Below are positions 5,687-6,839 of a stretch of 6,839 nucleotides of DNA, one piece after another. Both the position numbers and the translations under genes were made by a program. The DNA lies in NCBI GenBank assembly GCA_031264425.1, contig JAISDY010000033.1, positions 1-6,839 of the forward strand, given 5' to 3'. The first letter of the stretch is position 1. Each line of letters begins with the position of its first letter. The notes below the pieces were generated by a model, which did no database searches, was not told the origin of the DNA, and saw only the letters and a program-made list of their open reading frames with translations. The stretch comes from Endomicrobium sp. (GTDB lineage Bacteria; Elusimicrobiota; Endomicrobiia; Endomicrobiales; Endomicrobiaceae).

Positions 5687-5860
5687 ATGAATAAAAAAAC
5701 TAACCAAGAAGAAGAACTCACATCAACAATCAAAAAAGCAAAAGAAGTAAACCCTCAAAAATATTTTGGAGATAGTCTTTTATTTTTTAGTGTCTGCTTC
5801 ACTTCCAATTTAAATACAGCTTTTTTTCTTTTTTTGCACAATCAGATAAATAAAGATTAA
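5687..5860 (+). CDS. Doubtful small ORF, possibly the remnant of a gene start
   Basis: A 57-codon frame begins MNKKTNQEEELTSTIKKAKE. Its first 30 residues are hydrophilic and look plausibly coding. From about residue 31 it becomes a phenylalanine-rich run, and its last 62 bp lie antisense to the end of brnA. The only ribosome binding signal is a GGG touching the ATG. It could be the start of a gene interrupted when the brnTA segment arrived, or chance. No family recognised. Confidence 0.2.
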   Translation: MNKKTNQEEELTSTIKKAKEVNPQKYFGDSLLFFSVCFTSNLNTAFFLFLHNQINKD

Positions 5861-6008
5861 TAAGTTTTTGATATGGGACAGTAACTCTTTTTGATTGTTC
5901 TTTAAAATAATTTATTGTATCTATATCAAGCCTGATTGTTATTTGTTTCTTTAATTTTGGTATATATGGATTTGTTTTTGCTTGTGAAAAATCATATTCC
6001 TTTCTCAT
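5799..6008 (-). CDS. brnA: BrnA antitoxin of a type II toxin-antitoxin system
   Basis: The 69-residue protein fits the BrnA family (PF14384): EYDFSQAKTNPY (4-15) is the typical N-terminal toxin-contacting segment, and KKQITIRLDIDTINYFKEQ (20-38) followed by VPYQKLINLYLSDCAKK (44-60) is a ribbon-helix-helix DNA-binding domain with the family's YQ-x-LIN-x-YL-x-DC signature. BrnA neutralises BrnT by direct binding, and the dimer or complex represses the operon promoter. The gene lies directly downstream of brnT; its ATG shares one base with the stop codon of the restored brnT frame (TAATG), and AGGAG sits 9 nt upstream. The gene is complete, so the antitoxin should be made even though the toxin gene is broken. 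The ending NWK is close to the usual C-terminus. Confidence 0.9.
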   Translation of the reverse strand: MRKEYDFSQAKTNPYIPKLKKQITIRLDIDTINYFKEQSKRVTVPYQKLINLYLSDCAKKEKKLYLNWK

Positions 6009-6300
6009 TAATTTAATCTCCTTTTATATGTCATTTGTTCTTTTTTTGTTGCTTTTCTGGCAGATATGATTCTTATATTTGCATCATTATTTTATAACAA
6101 TGACTAACCACCGAAACCCTAAATTTTTCACTTAATCCTAAAATAAAAAACCGTTCCTCATTATCAGAGAGATTATGGTCATTAATGATTAGCGCATTTT
6201 CATCATAAAATACTGTTTGCGCTTCTATGAAATCAACTTTATGTTTAATTATATTTTTATTATTTTTTACTTTATCCCAGTTAATTGTTATATCTTTCAT
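6008..6300 (-). pseudogene. brnT: BrnT ribonuclease toxin gene, frameshifted near the 3' end
   Basis: BrnT (DUF497/PF04365) is a RelE-like ribonuclease toxin that inhibits translation and is held inactive by BrnA. The frame from the ATG at 6300 gives MKDITINWDKVKNNKNIIKH, then FIEAQTVFYDENALII, SDNEERFFILGLSEK and VSVVSHCYK, all typical of the family. After residue 70 it reads IMMQI and stops (6073-6075). Adding one base near the TTTT run at 6090-6093 restores NNDANIRIISARKATKKE, the strongly conserved BrnT ending, and the frame then runs 97 residues to a TAA sharing a base with the brnA start. The present frame therefore lacks the RIISAR strand and final helix and is probably inactive. Loss of one A in AAAAA is the simplest cause; a sequencing error or frameshifting on the A-run are alternatives. 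The in-frame TTG at 6324 is an unlikely start, and no clear ribosome binding site precedes 6300. Confidence 0.82.
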
Positions 6301-6301
6301 G

Positions 6302-6314
6302 ATTACATTGTAAT
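6302..6314. promoter_or_regulatory. Short palindrome just upstream of brnT, candidate BrnA operator
   Basis: ATTACATTGTAAT has perfect 5-bp arms around a 3-bp centre and ends one base before the brnT start codon. Next to it lies TTTGACAAAATAT (minus strand, 6325-6313), a 13-mer also present in the palindrome region upstream of the ROK gene. Autorepressing antitoxins of this class bind short inverted repeats at their promoter, so this is a reasonable operator candidate. A brnT promoter could use TTGTTA (6364-6359) with ATTATA 17 bp later, but the match is weak. Confidence 0.35.
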
Positions 6315-6405
6315 ATTTTGTCAAACAATTTAATCTATAATCTCTATGTAATTTGCTTTAACAAATTAGGTAAACGTCCGACAAAAACATTGGAGCGGCG
6401 TAGTT

Positions 6406-6434
6406 TTGACTTAACAATAAAAAAGACTTATCAT
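6406..6434 (+). promoter_or_regulatory. Promoter of the exported coiled-coil protein gene
   Basis: TTGACT (6406-6411), a 17-bp spacer and TATCAT (6429-6434) form a good sigma-70-type promoter. Transcription would begin near 6441, giving a leader of about 80 nt. That leader can form two short hairpins: AAAAACA/TGTTTTT (6447-6453 with 6466-6472) and AGTTAA/TTAACT (6483-6488 with 6498-6503). The second lies 18 nt before the start codon and could affect translation. Confidence 0.55.
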
Positions 6435-6521
6435 GGAACAAGTTTTAAAAACACCATGTTAAGTTTGTTTTTGTTAGTTGTAAGTTAAGCTGGTTTATTA
6501 ACTCTAAATAATGGGGTAAAG

Positions 6522-6839
6522 ATGAAAAGACTAATCTTAGCAGTCGCAATGTGCTGTGCTTTTAGTATGTATGGGCTAGCGACGAATTCCGACCCAAAAC
6601 TTAAGCGTATTGAAATGCTTGAGAAAAAAATCAACGCTCTCAAAGATGAACGTGCAAATATTGAGAACAAACTTCCGCCTATTCACGATGAAATGAGAGT
6701 TACTATAAAAAAGGCAATGGCGCTCAAGGATAAAATCATAAATCTACAACGCAATGTTTTTTTTGGTGTCCCCTATTATAAAGCCTTGATTGAAAAAAAA
6801 GAAAACGATATTAAGATTTTAACACTTCGTGCCACTGAA
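6522..6839 (+). CDS. Exported coiled-coil protein of unknown function, cut by window edge
   Basis: The 106 visible codons start MKRLILAVAMCCAFSMYGLA, a signal peptide with a likely cleavage site near GLA|TNS (residues 18-23). A highly charged helical region follows: KLKRIEMLEKKINALKDERANIENKL (26-51) has the leucine/isoleucine spacing of a coiled coil, broken by PPIHDE, and a second helical stretch runs from about 57 to 76. After NVFFGVPYYKALIEKKENDI a third charged helix begins. The gene continues past the window. The start follows from the signal peptide and the good promoter upstream; the ribosome binding site (GGGGT, 5 nt before the ATG) is weak. I recognise no family. A periplasmic or surface structural protein fits the visible part but is inference. 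Confidence 0.75.
   Translation, partial: MKRLILAVAMCCAFSMYGLATNSDPKLKRIEMLEKKINALKDERANIENKLPPIHDEMRVTIKKAMALKDKIINLQRNVFFGVPYYKALIEKKENDIKILTLRATE

Noticed and set aside
6301..6324. TTG start eight codons upstream for BrnT
   Set aside because: BrnT proteins start close to the I-x-WD segment, so the ATG at 6300 is correct by family; the TTG belongs to a -35-like TTGACA.
6485..6670. Minus-strand frame antisense to the coiled-coil protein
   Set aside because: It is opposite a gene with a promoter, signal peptide and heptad pattern, and its own sequence shows no recognisable feature.
1..6839. CRISPR arrays, tRNA or rRNA genes, insertion sequences
   Set aside because: No regularly spaced repeat set, cloverleaf, rRNA segment or transposase coding sequence was seen on either strand.

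Overview
The window is bacterial. Genes sit on both strands, most have Shine-Dalgarno-type ribosome binding sites, and intergenic DNA is AT-rich. The gene content is accessory in character: a plasmid-type partition pair, a BrnT/BrnA toxin-antitoxin locus, a calpain-like cysteine protease, two small exported proteins of unknown function, and an exported-looking ROK sugar kinase beside an AAA-ATPase-like gene. No rRNA, tRNA, replication, transposase, integrase or phage structural gene is visible, so the taxon cannot be fixed. A host-associated or symbiotic lineage with a plasmid or integrated element is a reasonable guess. It rests on the AAA-ATPase-like family, the calpain-like protein and the partition pair, and it is inference.

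Left part, minus strand (1-2474). The partition pair runs leftwards: parA (1728-2474), then a 94-residue ribbon-helix-helix protein (1434-1718) whose ribosome binding site touches the parA stop. Three copies of a degenerate 14-bp repeat lie between the parA promoter and the parA start, and a fourth copy directly follows the ribbon-helix-helix stop codon. They look like operator/centromere sites. A 255-bp gap with a perfect 7-3-7 palindrome separates this pair from a second leftward unit: a ROK-family kinase with a clear N-terminal signal peptide (165-1178), then, after 15 bp, the start of a PF09820-type AAA-ATPase-like protein cut by the window edge (1-149).

Middle part, plus strand (2475-5686). 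A 368-bp divergent intergenic region leads to a 198-residue exported, cysteine-containing protein of unknown function (2843-3439). After a 229-bp gap comes a 638-residue protein (3669-5585). Its second half carries the calpain (peptidase C2) signature with Gln373, Cys379, His560 and Asn578 in the expected order; its first half is unrecognised. This gene is locally far more GC-rich than its surroundings, which suggests a separate origin. A 10-bp-stem hairpin and a doubtful small ORF follow it.

Right part (5687-6839). A minus-strand brnT-brnA toxin-antitoxin operon occupies 5799-6300. The antitoxin is intact, but the toxin reading frame is broken by what looks like the loss of one A/T in a short homopolymer, which removes its conserved C-terminus. 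Beyond a 221-bp region holding divergent control signals, a plus-strand gene for an exported coiled-coil protein starts at 6522 and runs off the window.

The strongest candidates for something unusual are the calpain-like protein with its unknown N-terminal half, the ROK kinase with a secretion signal, and the repeat set around the partition genes. Nothing in the sequence shows that these separate units form one system.
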